From positions 5,001-69,000 of the forward strand of contig JAKUNG010000017.1 of NCBI GenBank assembly GCA_022452285.1: 64,000 nucleotides of DNA, given 5' to 3'. Positions 11,167 through 20,595 of this stretch are shown in pieces. A program made the position numbers and the translations under genes. This stretch comes from Terriglobia bacterium (lineage in GTDB: Bacteria > Acidobacteriota > Terriglobia > Versatilivoradales > Versatilivoraceae). The notes beneath the pieces were generated by a model. It had not been told where the DNA came from, did not search any database, and worked only from the letters and a program-made list of their open reading frames with translations. Position 1 is the stretch's first letter. Each line of letters begins with the position of its first letter.

Positions 11167-11229
11167 GATTCCTTTATAGATTCTTCGTGTAAGGGAATAG
11201 GAGTAAACACTCAATAAACCATGGCTATA

Positions 11230-12714
11230 TTACATAAGAATTTCGTTTATGATACGGGCAGGAAATTCATCAGTAAGGCGCTCATTACGTCCATCATGAG
11301 AAAAAATAAGTTCACGATGGTTTATTCCCAACTGGTGAAGAATGGTTGCATGCAGATCATGCACACTAACACGATTCTTAACCGATTTGTAACCAATTTC
11401 ATCAGTGGATCCATAGATGGTTCCACCTTTTATACCAGCTCCTGCTAACCACACTGTAAAGCCAGTAGGACCGTGGTCTCGCCCAGCTTGTTTGGCTGTA
11501 GCTCCGTCTGCAATTTGTGAAAGAGGTAATCGTCCGAATTCACCCCCCCAAACTAACAGTGTTGAATCAAAAAGACCTCTTTGTTTGAGATCTCTAATTA
11601 ATGCTGCAATAGGTTGATCAGTTCTTCCACAAGCACTATGGAGGTTTTTTTCCAGTGAAGTGTGATTATCCCAAATCTGTCCGTCCAGGTAAATTTGAAC
11701 CATTCTTACACCACGTTCAACCAAACGGCGAGCCATCAAACATCGTCTACCGTAGGACGAGGTGACCTCATTGTTTAACCCATACATTTCACGGGTAACT
11801 TCACGTTCTTGTCTAATGTCGAGAGCATCACTAGCAGAGAGTTGCATTCGTGCTGCAAGTTCGTAGTTAAGAATACGAGCATCAAGCTGAGGATTTCCTG
11901 GTCGTTTATCTTGATGCTGTTTATCCATGCGAGCCAATAGACTGCGGGCTAACTGAACTACCTTGTCAGGATATTCTTCCTCTGGTTTTAAATTGAGTAG
12001 CGGTGAACCTTTTGAACGAATTCGTGTCCCTTGGAAAATAGGAGGAAGCCAACCAGACTGCCAATTTTGAATATGATTTACTGGTAGACCTTTAGGATCA
12101 TCCAAGACAACGTAGGCAGGTAAATTTTGATTTTCAGTCCCTAGACCATACACAACCCAAGAACCAATTGCTGGTCGATTAGAGAATTGCCTTCCTCCCT
12201 GCATAAGAAAAATCGCTGGCTCGTGGTTAAAGTGAGTTGTATACATTGAACGAATTAGTGCAATGTCATCGACTTGCTTAGACAAATAAGGAAGCGCTTC
12301 TGATATTGGTATGCCTGATTGTCCATGTTGAGTAAACTTGAATGGCGAAGGCATAAAGCTTCCGGCTTGGTTAATGAATTCGATGTCATTAGCAAGATCT
12401 CTTCCAGGAGGTTGACCTGCATACTTTTTTAGTGCTGGTTTAGGATCAAACAAATCAATTTGGCTAGGTCCACCATTCATAAAAAAGTGGATTATAGAGC
12501 GCGCTTTCGGCTCAAAGTGAGAATCACGCTTTTTAAGATCAGAGGGTTGGAAGCTTTTTGATGAGCCTAGTGCCAATTTTCCAGGAAAAAAATCTTGGCC
12601 TAAAAGATAGGCTAACCCTGCGCCGTATAAACCATCTCCAATACGAGAAAAAAAACTACGTCGGTTAAAGTCCTTTATTTTGAGTTGTCTGATTGTTTTT
12701 TTATGAGTCTCCAT
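11230..12714 (-). CDS. DUF1501 protein, Tat-exported
   Basis: Second DUF1501 protein of the window (494 aa). The N-terminal FNRRSFFSRIGDG followed by a hydrophobic stretch is a plausible twin-arginine signal. Family blocks are clear: FMNGGPSQIDLFDPKP near residue 78, LVWGGEFGRLPL, and GRDHGPTGFTVWLAGAG near the C-terminus. The start ATG at 12714 has GAGG 6 bases upstream and lies 12 bases after the stop of the DUF1553 gene, so the pair is cotranscribed. Role unknown; presumed periplasmic or extracytoplasmic partner of the DUF1553 protein. Confidence 0.9.
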   Translation of the reverse strand: METHKKTIRQLKIKDFNRRSFFSRIGDGLYGAGLAYLLGQDFFPGKLALGSSKSFQPSDLKKRDSHFEPKARSIIHFFMNGGPSQIDLFDPKPALKKYAGQPPGRDLANDIEFINQAGSFMPSPFKFTQHGQSGIPISEALPYLSKQVDDIALIRSMYTTHFNHEPAIFLMQGGRQFSNRPAIGSWVVYGLGTENQNLPAYVVLDDPKGLPVNHIQNWQSGWLPPIFQGTRIRSKGSPLLNLKPEEEYPDKVVQLARSLLARMDKQHQDKRPGNPQLDARILNYELAARMQLSASDALDIRQEREVTREMYGLNNEVTSSYGRRCLMARRLVERGVRMVQIYLDGQIWDNHTSLEKNLHSACGRTDQPIAALIRDLKQRGLFDSTLLVWGGEFGRLPLSQIADGATAKQAGRDHGPTGFTVWLAGAGIKGGTIYGSTDEIGYKSVKNRVSVHDLHATILHQLGINHRELIFSHDGRNERLTDEFPARIINEILM

Positions 12715-12726
12715 CTATAACCTCGT

Positions 12727-15700
12727 TCAATCGATATGTAGGAATTCTGCAGAATTTAACATTGTGTGGCAGAAGGTTGCTAATGATAACCAAGTAGATT
12801 TCATCTTTGAAGGTTCCAGGGTAAACTTATTTTTTACACTCTGCTTCCATTCTTCAGTCATTTTAATTACCGTATCAACAGCATTTATTTTTTCCTTTTC
12901 TGTTGGCCATCGACCTAATGTAGTTATGTAAACTCGTTCAACCATTTTTTCGGGATTTGTACCAACTTCATCAATGATCCTTCCAGCCATATAACGAGAA
13001 TGAGAACGAATTTCTTTACTATTCATTAGCTGCAGTGCCTGAGAGGAAACAGTTGAATGAGTTCTTTGTAGACAATTAGGTCTGAGTTGTGGAGCGTCAA
13101 AGGCCTCTAGTATAGTGACTGGCTGGGATCTCCGTTGTAGAAGATAGATACTTCTTCGTTGGCCAGTTGGTAAATTTTTGGCTACGATTTCTCCATTGGG
13201 GTGGATTTCTATATCGTCAGGAGGTCCATAGGGTTTTCTATTAAGGCGCCCAGAAACTGCCAGAATAGAGTCGCGAATCGCGTCGGCATCTAATCGTCGC
13301 AGTGGAAAACGGGATAGCAGAATATTTTCTGGATCTTGGCTATGGATTGTTTCAATGTAATGTGATCTTTGACGGTAAGCTGTTGAATTTAAAATTATCC
13401 GATGCAGCAACTTCAGGCTCCACCCTTTAGTTGAAAATTCGTATGAAAGCCAGTCTAGTAGGTTAGGATGACTTGGGGGTGAACCGGTAAGACCAAAATT
13501 TCCTGAACTTTCGACAATTCCCCGGTTGAAGTAGTGTTGCCAGATTCGGTTTACTATTACTCTCGACGTTAGTGGATGGTTTGGTTGAACTAACCATTTT
13601 GCTAGGGCCAGTCGACGACCGGTTGTTCCGTTTTTCTCAAAAGGTTTTAGGACTCGATATGGTTTGATCTCAGGGCTCAGTGCGGAGGGAACGCCAGGTT
13701 CTACAGGAGAACCTGGCGTGTAGTGTTCTCCACGAAAAAGAATATGGACTGGGGTTGGTTTTCCATGCATATCGAACAAAGCTCTAATTCGAGGGCTTGC
13801 AATTAACTTTTTCTTTGCCTGTTTGAATTTAGTGTCGATTTCAGAAACTTTTTTTTCATAATCTCCAGATTTTTCAGAAATTTCTTTAGAAATCCCTGAT
13901 CCGAGAAATTCTTTAATTTTAATAGGGAAAATATCGAGTCCTTTCCCGAAGTGTTTTATTAAGTATTTTTGTGTTTGGCTTTGTTTTTTTGTAGGGGTAT
14001 TTAAGGCCATTCGAAGATCCGTTTGGATTTCAGCGGGGACTTTAGACCACCTTTTAGGAAGGATCTCTTTTATGAATGGGGTTGCCAGAGTTTTCAAATT
14101 ATCCTCAAGCATTTTGATTTCTTGATTAATGTGGGCATTAAAACGCTTGATTTGGTCAATTTCTTCTTGGGGCAGTCCAGAAATTAAACGAGTGTTACTA
14201 TCATTCCAGTCATTATCAGGACCAACACCTCTTTTGTTAGGAGAAAGCCAGTCATAGGGATCATAGGAGCTGCGTAGAATAGCACTAAACCGATAATAAT
14301 CTCTTTGTGGGATTGGATCGTATTTATGGTCATGACATCGGGCACAACCCATAGTCAACCCCATAATAGTTGAAGTAAGAATTTCCAATTGATCTGCAAC
14401 TACAGTTAGTCTTTCAGGAACAAATGCCTGGGAAGTACTGTAAGTTCCATCAGGAGCCATTCTCATAAATCCTGTTGCAATGAGAGCGTCTAACACCTTT
14501 GGTTTTATAGTAGACCCATCTTTTTTATAATCAAATAGTTCGTCCCCTGCTATTTGTTCAGTTAAAAATTGGTCATAGGGTTTGTCGTTCTGAAACGCTC
14601 GAATCACCCAATCCCTGTACCTCCATGCATGAGGGCGTATTGCATCAAAATCTACTTGACCTTCCGAATCAGCATAACCGGCTGCATCTAGCCAGCGACG
14701 TCCCCAGTGTTCACCATAATGTGGAGATTCCAACAAACGGTTAACTAAATTTTCATATGCCCGAGGATTTTTATCAGTTAGGTAGGCCTCAACTTCATCT
14801 GAGGTAGGAGGCAATCCAGTAATATCAAAGTAAGCGCGCCTCATTAAAATTTGAGGATCAGCTTCAGGAGAAAAGGTTAGTCCTTTTTCTTTTAGTTTTT
14901 TTAAAAGAAAGGCATCAATCGGAGTCCTAATTTTCTTTTGTTCATGAATTATTGGAATTGATGGTTTTTTAGGAGGTTGGAAAGACCAATGTTTTCGATC
15001 TTCTTTGGTGACAAGGGGATCATTTGCTGAATCTACCGACAAAGGTATTTCTTTGTCAAATGGTGCTCCGCTGGAAATCCAGCTACTTAATTGTTCCAGT
15101 TCTGCAGATGTAATTGGGCGATAGGATAACCTTGCTTGATGTTCTTGGGGAGGCATTTCCTCATTCATAATTCGTTTAATAAGAAGACTTTCTTCTGGTT
15201 TTCCAGGAACAATTGCTGGGCCGGAGACACCTCCTCGAAGAAGAGATTCCCTAGTGCGAATGTCAAGACCACCCTTTTGGTGTCGTCTCCCATGGCAAAG
15301 TAAACACTTGAGGTTTAGTATCCCAACCATTATTTGGCGGGGATTCACTTTTGAATTCTTCAGTATCTTTCGATCTTCCCCTTTAGAAAGAGCTCCGTCC
15401 TCGATCCAGTTGTGAATCAATTCAATCTTTTTTGATGACAGTTTTTTTTCACCCAGAGGCATAGCTCCAGATGTAGTTTTTTGTAAAATCAGGCTATCCT
15501 GTGGGGATTGGGGAACAATTGCTGGTCCAGAATTTCCTCCTACAAGTAGAGAATTTCGTGTTGTCAGATCAAGTCCACCCTGCTGAATATTTTTGCCATG
15601 ACATTTGATGCAGTTCTCAATCAAAATTGGTGCAACATCGGTTTCAAATCGAGGGATAAGGGGATCCTGAGCATGAAGGGTCCAGGAGAACCCAAACGAT

Positions 15701-15801
15701 AGAATGAAAAAGGTACAGATATTTTTTACTTTTTGTAGTGTTGTTTGCTTTTGCAAAATGTTTGTGTGTTCAAAAAGAGCTATGTTTAGTATGAAAATCA
15801 A
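12727..15801 (-). CDS. Secreted protein with two cytochrome-c-like domains, DUF1549 and DUF1553
   Basis: PSD1-family protein of 1024 residues with two tandem PSCyt1 domains instead of one. The heme motifs are CIKCH at 64-68 and CLLCH at 166-170, each followed by similar sequence (GGLDLTTRNSLLVGG and GGLDIRTRESLLRGG), which points to an internal duplication. DUF1549 follows (about 270-520) with CARCH plus DHKYDP near 486, then DUF1553 (about 690-1000). The signal peptide is the hydrophobic stretch ending LHAQD near 45. The start is uncertain: the longest frame begins with TTG at 15801, another TTG is at 15756, and no ATG precedes the signal. First gene of a minus-strand operon with a DUF1501 protein and an enolase-superfamily enzyme. 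Confidence 0.9.
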   Translation of the reverse strand: MIFILNIALFEHTNILQKQTTLQKVKNICTFFILSFGFSWTLHAQDPLIPRFETDVAPILIENCIKCHGKNIQQGGLDLTTRNSLLVGGNSGPAIVPQSPQDSLILQKTTSGAMPLGEKKLSSKKIELIHNWIEDGALSKGEDRKILKNSKVNPRQIMVGILNLKCLLCHGRRHQKGGLDIRTRESLLRGGVSGPAIVPGKPEESLLIKRIMNEEMPPQEHQARLSYRPITSAELEQLSSWISSGAPFDKEIPLSVDSANDPLVTKEDRKHWSFQPPKKPSIPIIHEQKKIRTPIDAFLLKKLKEKGLTFSPEADPQILMRRAYFDITGLPPTSDEVEAYLTDKNPRAYENLVNRLLESPHYGEHWGRRWLDAAGYADSEGQVDFDAIRPHAWRYRDWVIRAFQNDKPYDQFLTEQIAGDELFDYKKDGSTIKPKVLDALIATGFMRMAPDGTYSTSQAFVPERLTVVADQLEILTSTIMGLTMGCARCHDHKYDPIPQRDYYRFSAILRSSYDPYDWLSPNKRGVGPDNDWNDSNTRLISGLPQEEIDQIKRFNAHINQEIKMLEDNLKTLATPFIKEILPKRWSKVPAEIQTDLRMALNTPTKKQSQTQKYLIKHFGKGLDIFPIKIKEFLGSGISKEISEKSGDYEKKVSEIDTKFKQAKKKLIASPRIRALFDMHGKPTPVHILFRGEHYTPGSPVEPGVPSALSPEIKPYRVLKPFEKNGTTGRRLALAKWLVQPNHPLTSRVIVNRIWQHYFNRGIVESSGNFGLTGSPPSHPNLLDWLSYEFSTKGWSLKLLHRIILNSTAYRQRSHYIETIHSQDPENILLSRFPLRRLDADAIRDSILAVSGRLNRKPYGPPDDIEIHPNGEIVAKNLPTGQRRSIYLLQRRSQPVTILEAFDAPQLRPNCLQRTHSTVSSQALQLMNSKEIRSHSRYMAGRIIDEVGTNPEKMVERVYITTLGRWPTEKEKINAVDTVIKMTEEWKQSVKNKFTLEPSKMKSTWLSLATFCHTMLNSAEFLHID

Positions 15802-15887
15802 TGATAATTTTATTAAAGTTCTACCCTTTAGGTCAAATCTACCTTTAGGTATAAGAGTATCAAAAATATTAGAAAGGACTATGTTCG

Positions 15888-16994
15888 ATGAAATTTGAAC
15901 TTATTGGCGAAGGATTCATCTGTCAAGGAAAGCCCGGGGGTAAAAGAGCTGCTGCAGGAGGTTCTAGAGCGGTTGCCTTGTCGAATGGAGAACTGTTGTG
16001 CAGTTTTGGACGCAATTCAGGTTTGGGGGTTAATGATTTTGCGATGGGGATAGCCCGTTCAAAAGATGGTGGGCTTACCTGGGAAGAACAAGGCCCTATT
16101 TGGCCCCACTTAGAGGATACTTATTCCATTATAGGATCGATTAGTCATTCTCCTGCAGACAAACTATTTCTTTATGGAATCTCCATTCCAATTGACCAAG
16201 AAGGAGAACTATTTTGGTCAAATGAAAGTCAGGGCATAAAAGAGAATAAGTTATTTTGGGCAACTTCAACCGATCAAGGAAGAAGATGGAGTGAGCCTCA
16301 ACTTCTTTCACTTCCGATTAAAGGCTCTGCTGAAGCTCCTGGAGCATTATGTGTGAGTCGACAGGGTCATTGGCTTGCTTGTTTTGCACCCTATAACACC
16401 TTTGATCCTAAGGTGATTGTGGATAGACAGCAGATTGTTGCAATTATAAGTGAAGATGAGGGAAAGACTTGGGAACATACAGCAATGTTGCGGTTTCCTG
16501 AAGAACATTCTGGTGGGGCAGAAGCTTGGATAATTGAGCTTGATGATGGAAGAGTTTTGGGAACCTGTTGGCATGTAGACCATCAAGAAAAACAGGAGTA
16601 TCCCAATGCTTTTTCCATTTCCCATGATGGTGGAAAATCGTGGGGACCAACACATTCAACGGGAATTATGGGACAGTCAACAGCTTTGGCGGCTTTACCA
16701 GGTGGTCGTGCTTTATTTATTTACAATCAAAGAAAGCATGGGGAAGTAGGGATTTGGTTGGCAGTTGTTAACCCGACAGATTCAAATTTTGGAGTTGAGT
16801 CAAATGAAATTGTTTGGAAGGCTCAAACAGCAACACAGAGTAGTTCTTCAGGGGGACATTCTGAGTGGACAGATTTTGCTTTTGGAGAACCTTCGGTAAC
16901 ACTTCTTCAAGATGGAACTTTACTTGTAACATTTTGGTGTGCCCAGCCATCGGGTAAGGGAGTGCAGTATGTCAAACTAGCGATGAAAAATTAA
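15888..16994 (+). CDS. Sialidase/BNR-repeat family protein
   Basis: Six-bladed propeller of the sialidase (neuraminidase) superfamily, 368 aa. Four Asp-box motifs can be read: SKDGGLTWEEQG, STDQGRRWSEPQ, SEDEGKTWEHTA and SHDGGKSWGPTH. No signal peptide is visible. An exact enzymatic specificity cannot be claimed, since many BNR proteins of this type are not sialidases. It is transcribed divergently from the DUF1553/DUF1501/enolase operon, only 86 bases away, which suggests shared control and a link to glycan or sugar-acid use. ATG at 15888 is preceded by AAAGGA; an ATG at 15881 is out of frame. Confidence 0.85.
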   Translation: MKFELIGEGFICQGKPGGKRAAAGGSRAVALSNGELLCSFGRNSGLGVNDFAMGIARSKDGGLTWEEQGPIWPHLEDTYSIIGSISHSPADKLFLYGISIPIDQEGELFWSNESQGIKENKLFWATSTDQGRRWSEPQLLSLPIKGSAEAPGALCVSRQGHWLACFAPYNTFDPKVIVDRQQIVAIISEDEGKTWEHTAMLRFPEEHSGGAEAWIIELDDGRVLGTCWHVDHQEKQEYPNAFSISHDGGKSWGPTHSTGIMGQSTALAALPGGRALFIYNQRKHGEVGIWLAVVNPTDSNFGVESNEIVWKAQTATQSSSSGGHSEWTDFAFGEPSVTLLQDGTLLVTFWCAQPSGKGVQYVKLAMKN

Positions 16995-17024
16995 ATGGCA
17001 AATCATTATCTATAAGTCATTTCT

Positions 17025-18350
17025 TTAGGTGATTTTTCTTTCGAAGTTTGGCAAGCGAAATACCAGTCTGAGTGAAATAAGAGCAGAAATAATGGCAACA
17101 GCAAAGCTAGCTTTAAAGCCAAAGCCGTCTGTCAAGGCTCCGTGAGTAGCGGGTCCAATACTAGCTGATAAGGGGCCTAGAGAGAGTACAGACATGTTCC
17201 TTGCTCCTTCTGTTGCTGGAGAAATACTAACCACGTAATTGGGTAGATAAGCACCTCCTAATTCTCCTGCCCCCAGTAACCCAAAAGAAAGAAGGTAGCC
17301 ATAGCCAGGGACTAACCAGGCCCAGGCTAGTCCTGCCACAGTTAATAAAACCGCGGTAATTACGGGAGCTCTGATTCCCCATTTAACAGCAATTGATCCC
17401 AGTAAGAATCCAGCTACACATTTAAACCCAAAGCGAAGTGCCATGATTAAACCAGAAAATTCTTGGGGGACTCTTCCCATAGCCACCTTAGTATAAAGTG
17501 AAAGATTGGGCATACATGACATAGAAAAGTACCAAAGAACATAGGCAATCCATGCTAAAGATAAAGCTCGATTGGAGAAAAATGATTTAATACTTTTCCA
17601 AAGATAAGGCAACAGAGGGAAATTCTCTTTTTTTTTCTTAACCGGAATTATTTGATACCGGCTACTCAAGAAAGCAACAGCGACAATACAGGGTATACCA
17701 ATGGCATATAGACAAGCAAAATCTAGAGGATACTGGAGAAAAGAGAATTTTTCACTCAGTATAAATTGCGCTCCTAGTGAGCCCACTACTGCAGACAAGG
17801 GCGTAAATCCAAAAGAAATTCTAAGTATTCTGGCTCGACCCTGGGTTGTGGTTCCACGACGCAAAATTTGATATTTAAAGGCGTGAGCCACTGAATTACA
17901 AATCCCTTGAACAAGCCCTTGAAACAGAAGAGCACCAATTCGAATTGTATTTGAAACTGGAAAAATCAAGGTTGTAAAAACTAGAGCTAGAATTGAAGAG
18001 TTGATGCCGTAAGCCCAGACAATGACGGATCGTTCCCGGTGGTAAGGGATTAACCAGGAAAATATCAAAGGACCAAGACCACCTAAAAGAACTAGAGATG
18101 TTGGCAAACTGGCAATCATATGATTTGCCCCTAGCTTATCAATTAAAGCAGCTTGAACAATCCCAATATAGGTGACTGGAGCAGCAAGGTAGATCAATAT
18201 ATATGAAAGAAAAAATATTATTCCATTGTTGCGTTCCATAGCAGGAGTAAGTTCACTGAGCTCATCTTGTTCGGAAAGAATTTCTGACCTTTCTCGAGGA
18301 TTTTGAGAGAATGTGGAGGAAGGTCTAGACTGGTCATCTTGTGGGCTCAA
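17025..18350 (-). CDS. MFS transporter
   Basis: Integral membrane protein of 441 aa with about twelve hydrophobic segments, of the major facilitator superfamily. A hydrophilic N-terminal tail of about 40 residues precedes the first segment (NNGIIFFLSYILIYLAAP). The start is TTG at 18350 supported by AGAGG 8 bases upstream; an internal ATG at 18239 just before the first membrane segment is the alternative but has no ribosome binding site. Substrate unknown. It lies 54 bases downstream of the SDR gene on the same strand, so the two may be cotranscribed. Confidence 0.82.
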   Translation of the reverse strand: MSPQDDQSRPSSTFSQNPRERSEILSEQDELSELTPAMERNNGIIFFLSYILIYLAAPVTYIGIVQAALIDKLGANHMIASLPTSLVLLGGLGPLIFSWLIPYHRERSVIVWAYGINSSILALVFTTLIFPVSNTIRIGALLFQGLVQGICNSVAHAFKYQILRRGTTTQGRARILRISFGFTPLSAVVGSLGAQFILSEKFSFLQYPLDFACLYAIGIPCIVAVAFLSSRYQIIPVKKKKENFPLLPYLWKSIKSFFSNRALSLAWIAYVLWYFSMSCMPNLSLYTKVAMGRVPQEFSGLIMALRFGFKCVAGFLLGSIAVKWGIRAPVITAVLLTVAGLAWAWLVPGYGYLLSFGLLGAGELGGAYLPNYVVSISPATEGARNMSVLSLGPLSASIGPATHGALTDGFGFKASFAVAIISALISLRLVFRLPNFERKIT

Positions 18351-18404
18351 ACAAAATACCTCTTAGTGGCTTTTCTATAATGAATGTTACTTTTGATTTC
18401 TGAT

Positions 18405-19163
18405 TTAAGGCTGGGGTAAAACAAATCCTCCATCAACTCGTAAACAGCTTCCGGTCATGTAAGAAGAGTCTTCCTCTGAGACCATAAACAGAATAGCTTT
18501 AGCCATTTCCTCAGATGTTCCTAAACGACCCATTAGTAGTTTTTCCCCATGTTCTCTGATCTGTTCATCTGAAGAATAAGCTCGCTCTCCGGGAGTGTCA
18601 ATCCAGCCAGGCTCAAGAACATTAACTCTAATCTTGTGTTGGGCCAGTTCACTGGCCCAAGTGGCTGCCATGTGATTGATTGCAGCCTTAGCACCATTAT
18701 AGGCAGTGGATAAAGGGAAAGGTCGAGAGGCGTGTACCGAACTGACGATTGCAATATTGCCTCCTCCCTGCTTAACCATTTGTCGAGCTGCTAGTTGACA
18801 ACAATGAAAAACACCCCATAAACTGACTCCCCAGGTTTTTTCTACATCTTCAACTTCTAATTCAAGAAAAGGTTTGCGAACACTAAAGGCAGCATTAGCA
18901 ACCATAATGTCTAGGCGTCCTAATCTTTCTAAGGTTTCCTGAATCATTGTTTCATTCTGACTTCGGTTAGCTACACTACCCTGAAATAAAAAAGCTTTTC
19001 TACCAAGTTGTTTAATTTCCTTTACAACTTCCTCACCTTCATCTGGATGGTTTAGTGCGTTAACAGCAATGTCAGCACCATTTCGTGCTAATTCAATAGC
19101 TGTAGCACGTCCAATTCCACGGGATGATCCAGTAACAATTGCAACCTTGTTTTTAAGTTTCAT
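18405..19163 (-). CDS. Short-chain dehydrogenase/reductase (SDR)
   Basis: Classical NAD(P)-dependent SDR of 252 aa. The cofactor motif TGSSRGIG is near the N-terminus, NAAF follows in the third strand region, and the catalytic Ser-Tyr-Lys is seen in SSVHAS and YNGAK. The C-terminal DGGFVLPQP end is typical. Family members reduce or oxidise alcohols, sugars or 3-oxoacyl groups; the substrate is not determinable. ATG at 19163 has GAGG about 10 bases upstream. Cytoplasmic; probably cotranscribed with the MFS transporter gene. Confidence 0.9.
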   Translation of the reverse strand: MKLKNKVAIVTGSSRGIGRATAIELARNGADIAVNALNHPDEGEEVVKEIKQLGRKAFLFQGSVANRSQNETMIQETLERLGRLDIMVANAAFSVRKPFLELEVEDVEKTWGVSLWGVFHCCQLAARQMVKQGGGNIAIVSSVHASRPFPLSTAYNGAKAAINHMAATWASELAQHKIRVNVLEPGWIDTPGERAYSSDEQIREHGEKLLMGRLGTSEEMAKAILFMVSEEDSSYMTGSCLRVDGGFVLPQP

Positions 19164-19312
19164 TAGCAGTTAACCTCGAAAATTTTTGTATTTTCTAATA
19201 CGTTTTCAGATCATTGAATCATGCTAAATATTTTAATGTTGGTATACAAATTTTATACGAAATAACATCATAAAACCTAATCAATCAGGTTTTAAAGTGG
19301 AAACTAAATTTT

Positions 19313-20155
19313 TCAGGGGCTAGCCACAGAAGTCTCAGGACTTCGAGATTCCTTAAGAGCCAAGTAAGTAGCACTAAGAAATATTGTGGAACCTCCAATC
19401 CAGACCCATCGGTCAGGTACTTCTCCAAAAAGCAGAAAACCCATTAGAGCCCCCCAAACTAACTGAAGAAAATCCAGTGGGAGTACAGCGGATGCCTCAG
19501 CTAATTTAAATGATTGTGCTAAGCTAATTTGCCCAACTGTTCCAAAAGTTGACATTAGTAGTAACCAGATTAGTTGAGATAAATCTGGCCATTGCCAAAC
19601 AGGTAATGCTGCTAAGAATGTAAAAGGTGTAGTAAATATCACCATGTAAGTTGCAATAGTCAGACTAGAATCATTTTTAGATAATTTCTTAATCACTAAA
19701 AGAACAACTGCCCATGACATTGCAGAAAGTAATATTAATAGAGGACCAAGATGGATTGATTCACTGCTAGGGCGCAGTATGACAAAAGCTCCAGTTACTC
19801 CAACTGCAATAGTAAACAATCGCTCAAACCTAGGAGGTTCTTTCAAGAAAAAAATAGCTAGCAAAGAAGCAAATAATGGGGAAGTAAAGGTTAAAGCTGC
19901 GATGGAAGCAATGGGGGTTATAAATACTGCATAAAAGTAAGCAAGCATAGCTAAAACATTAAACACACCCCTGATAAGATGAAGTTTCAAGTAAGGAGTT
20001 TTTAGAAACTCTAAGCCTTTTCTTGACTGCCAACCCATCAATAATAGAAGTCCAAACAGATTGCGAAAGAAAGCCAATTGAAATGGGTGGAGATTACCTG
20101 GAATCATCCGAATACAAACTAGCATGCCGGAAACTAATAGAGTAAAAGCAATCAT
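19313..20155 (-). CDS. DMT-superfamily EamA transporter
   Basis: Membrane protein of 280 aa with about ten hydrophobic segments arranged as two EamA repeats. The second repeat starts near residue 145. Substrate unknown. The annotated ATG at 20155 falls inside what should be the first membrane segment (FLMIAFTLLVSG), and the frame stays open upstream for about 30 more codons with the plausible sequence TSNQSSNIAGIF. No ATG, GTG or TTG is present there, only CTG codons, so either a CTG start or the short form is used. It is 149 bases upstream of the SDR gene. Confidence 0.82.
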   Translation of the reverse strand: MIAFTLLVSGMLVCIRMIPGNLHPFQLAFFRNLFGLLLLMGWQSRKGLEFLKTPYLKLHLIRGVFNVLAMLAYFYAVFITPIASIAALTFTSPLFASLLAIFFLKEPPRFERLFTIAVGVTGAFVILRPSSESIHLGPLLILLSAMSWAVVLLVIKKLSKNDSSLTIATYMVIFTTPFTFLAALPVWQWPDLSQLIWLLLMSTFGTVGQISLAQSFKLAEASAVLPLDFLQLVWGALMGFLLFGEVPDRWVWIGGSTIFLSATYLALKESRSPETSVASP

Positions 20156-20595
20156 TAGAAAGATACCAGCGATATTTGATGATTGATTAGAAGTGGTTAT
20201 GGTAGGCAGACGCAGAAGTACAGTCCTATCTATAAAAGAAAATTGAAATATTAACTAATGGAACAGTGGCTTTATCTCATGAATGTTAAGATTCTAAAAA
20301 CCAAATTATCTTGGACTATTGAATCTCTTCCAGATCAACAAAAGTATTAATTGGTTGAGTGGGCTCCAGACAGAGAAATACTAGGCGAAATTTTCTCAAT
20401 AAATCATCCTGATAAATGGGGCCTTATGTTAGTGCTGGTGAATACGTTCACGCAACTCTTTTTTTAGAAATACGAGTTAACGGTTACGATGAGCTGGTAG
20501 GGTTAAAACAATCATAAAGGCGTTATTTATCATTTTCTATTTTTCTTAAATAACTTTGTACTGATTGCACTATTGGGAAGGATAAAGAGATAGTT
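20156..20595. other. Intergenic gap with a possible gene relic
   Basis: 440 bases between two minus-strand genes. Apart from the possible N-terminal extension of the transporter at its left edge, it contains a broken plus-strand reading frame described separately (20279-20517). No RNA gene or strong terminator is visible. Confidence 0.5.
20279..20517 (+). pseudogene. Possible decayed small ORF, family not recognised
   Basis: Plus-strand reading starts at ATG 20279 (MNVKILKTKLSW), meets an in-frame TAA after about 23 codons, continues with protein-like sequence (LVEWAPDREILGEIF, then NHPDKWGLMLVLV), and then needs a frame change at a run of seven T near 20459-20465 to continue as LEIRVNGYDELVGLKQS before TAA at 20517. 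The total would be about 80 residues. The readable segments look more protein-like than random AT-rich DNA, but I do not recognise the family, and there is no ribosome binding site. It could be chance. Confidence 0.28.
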
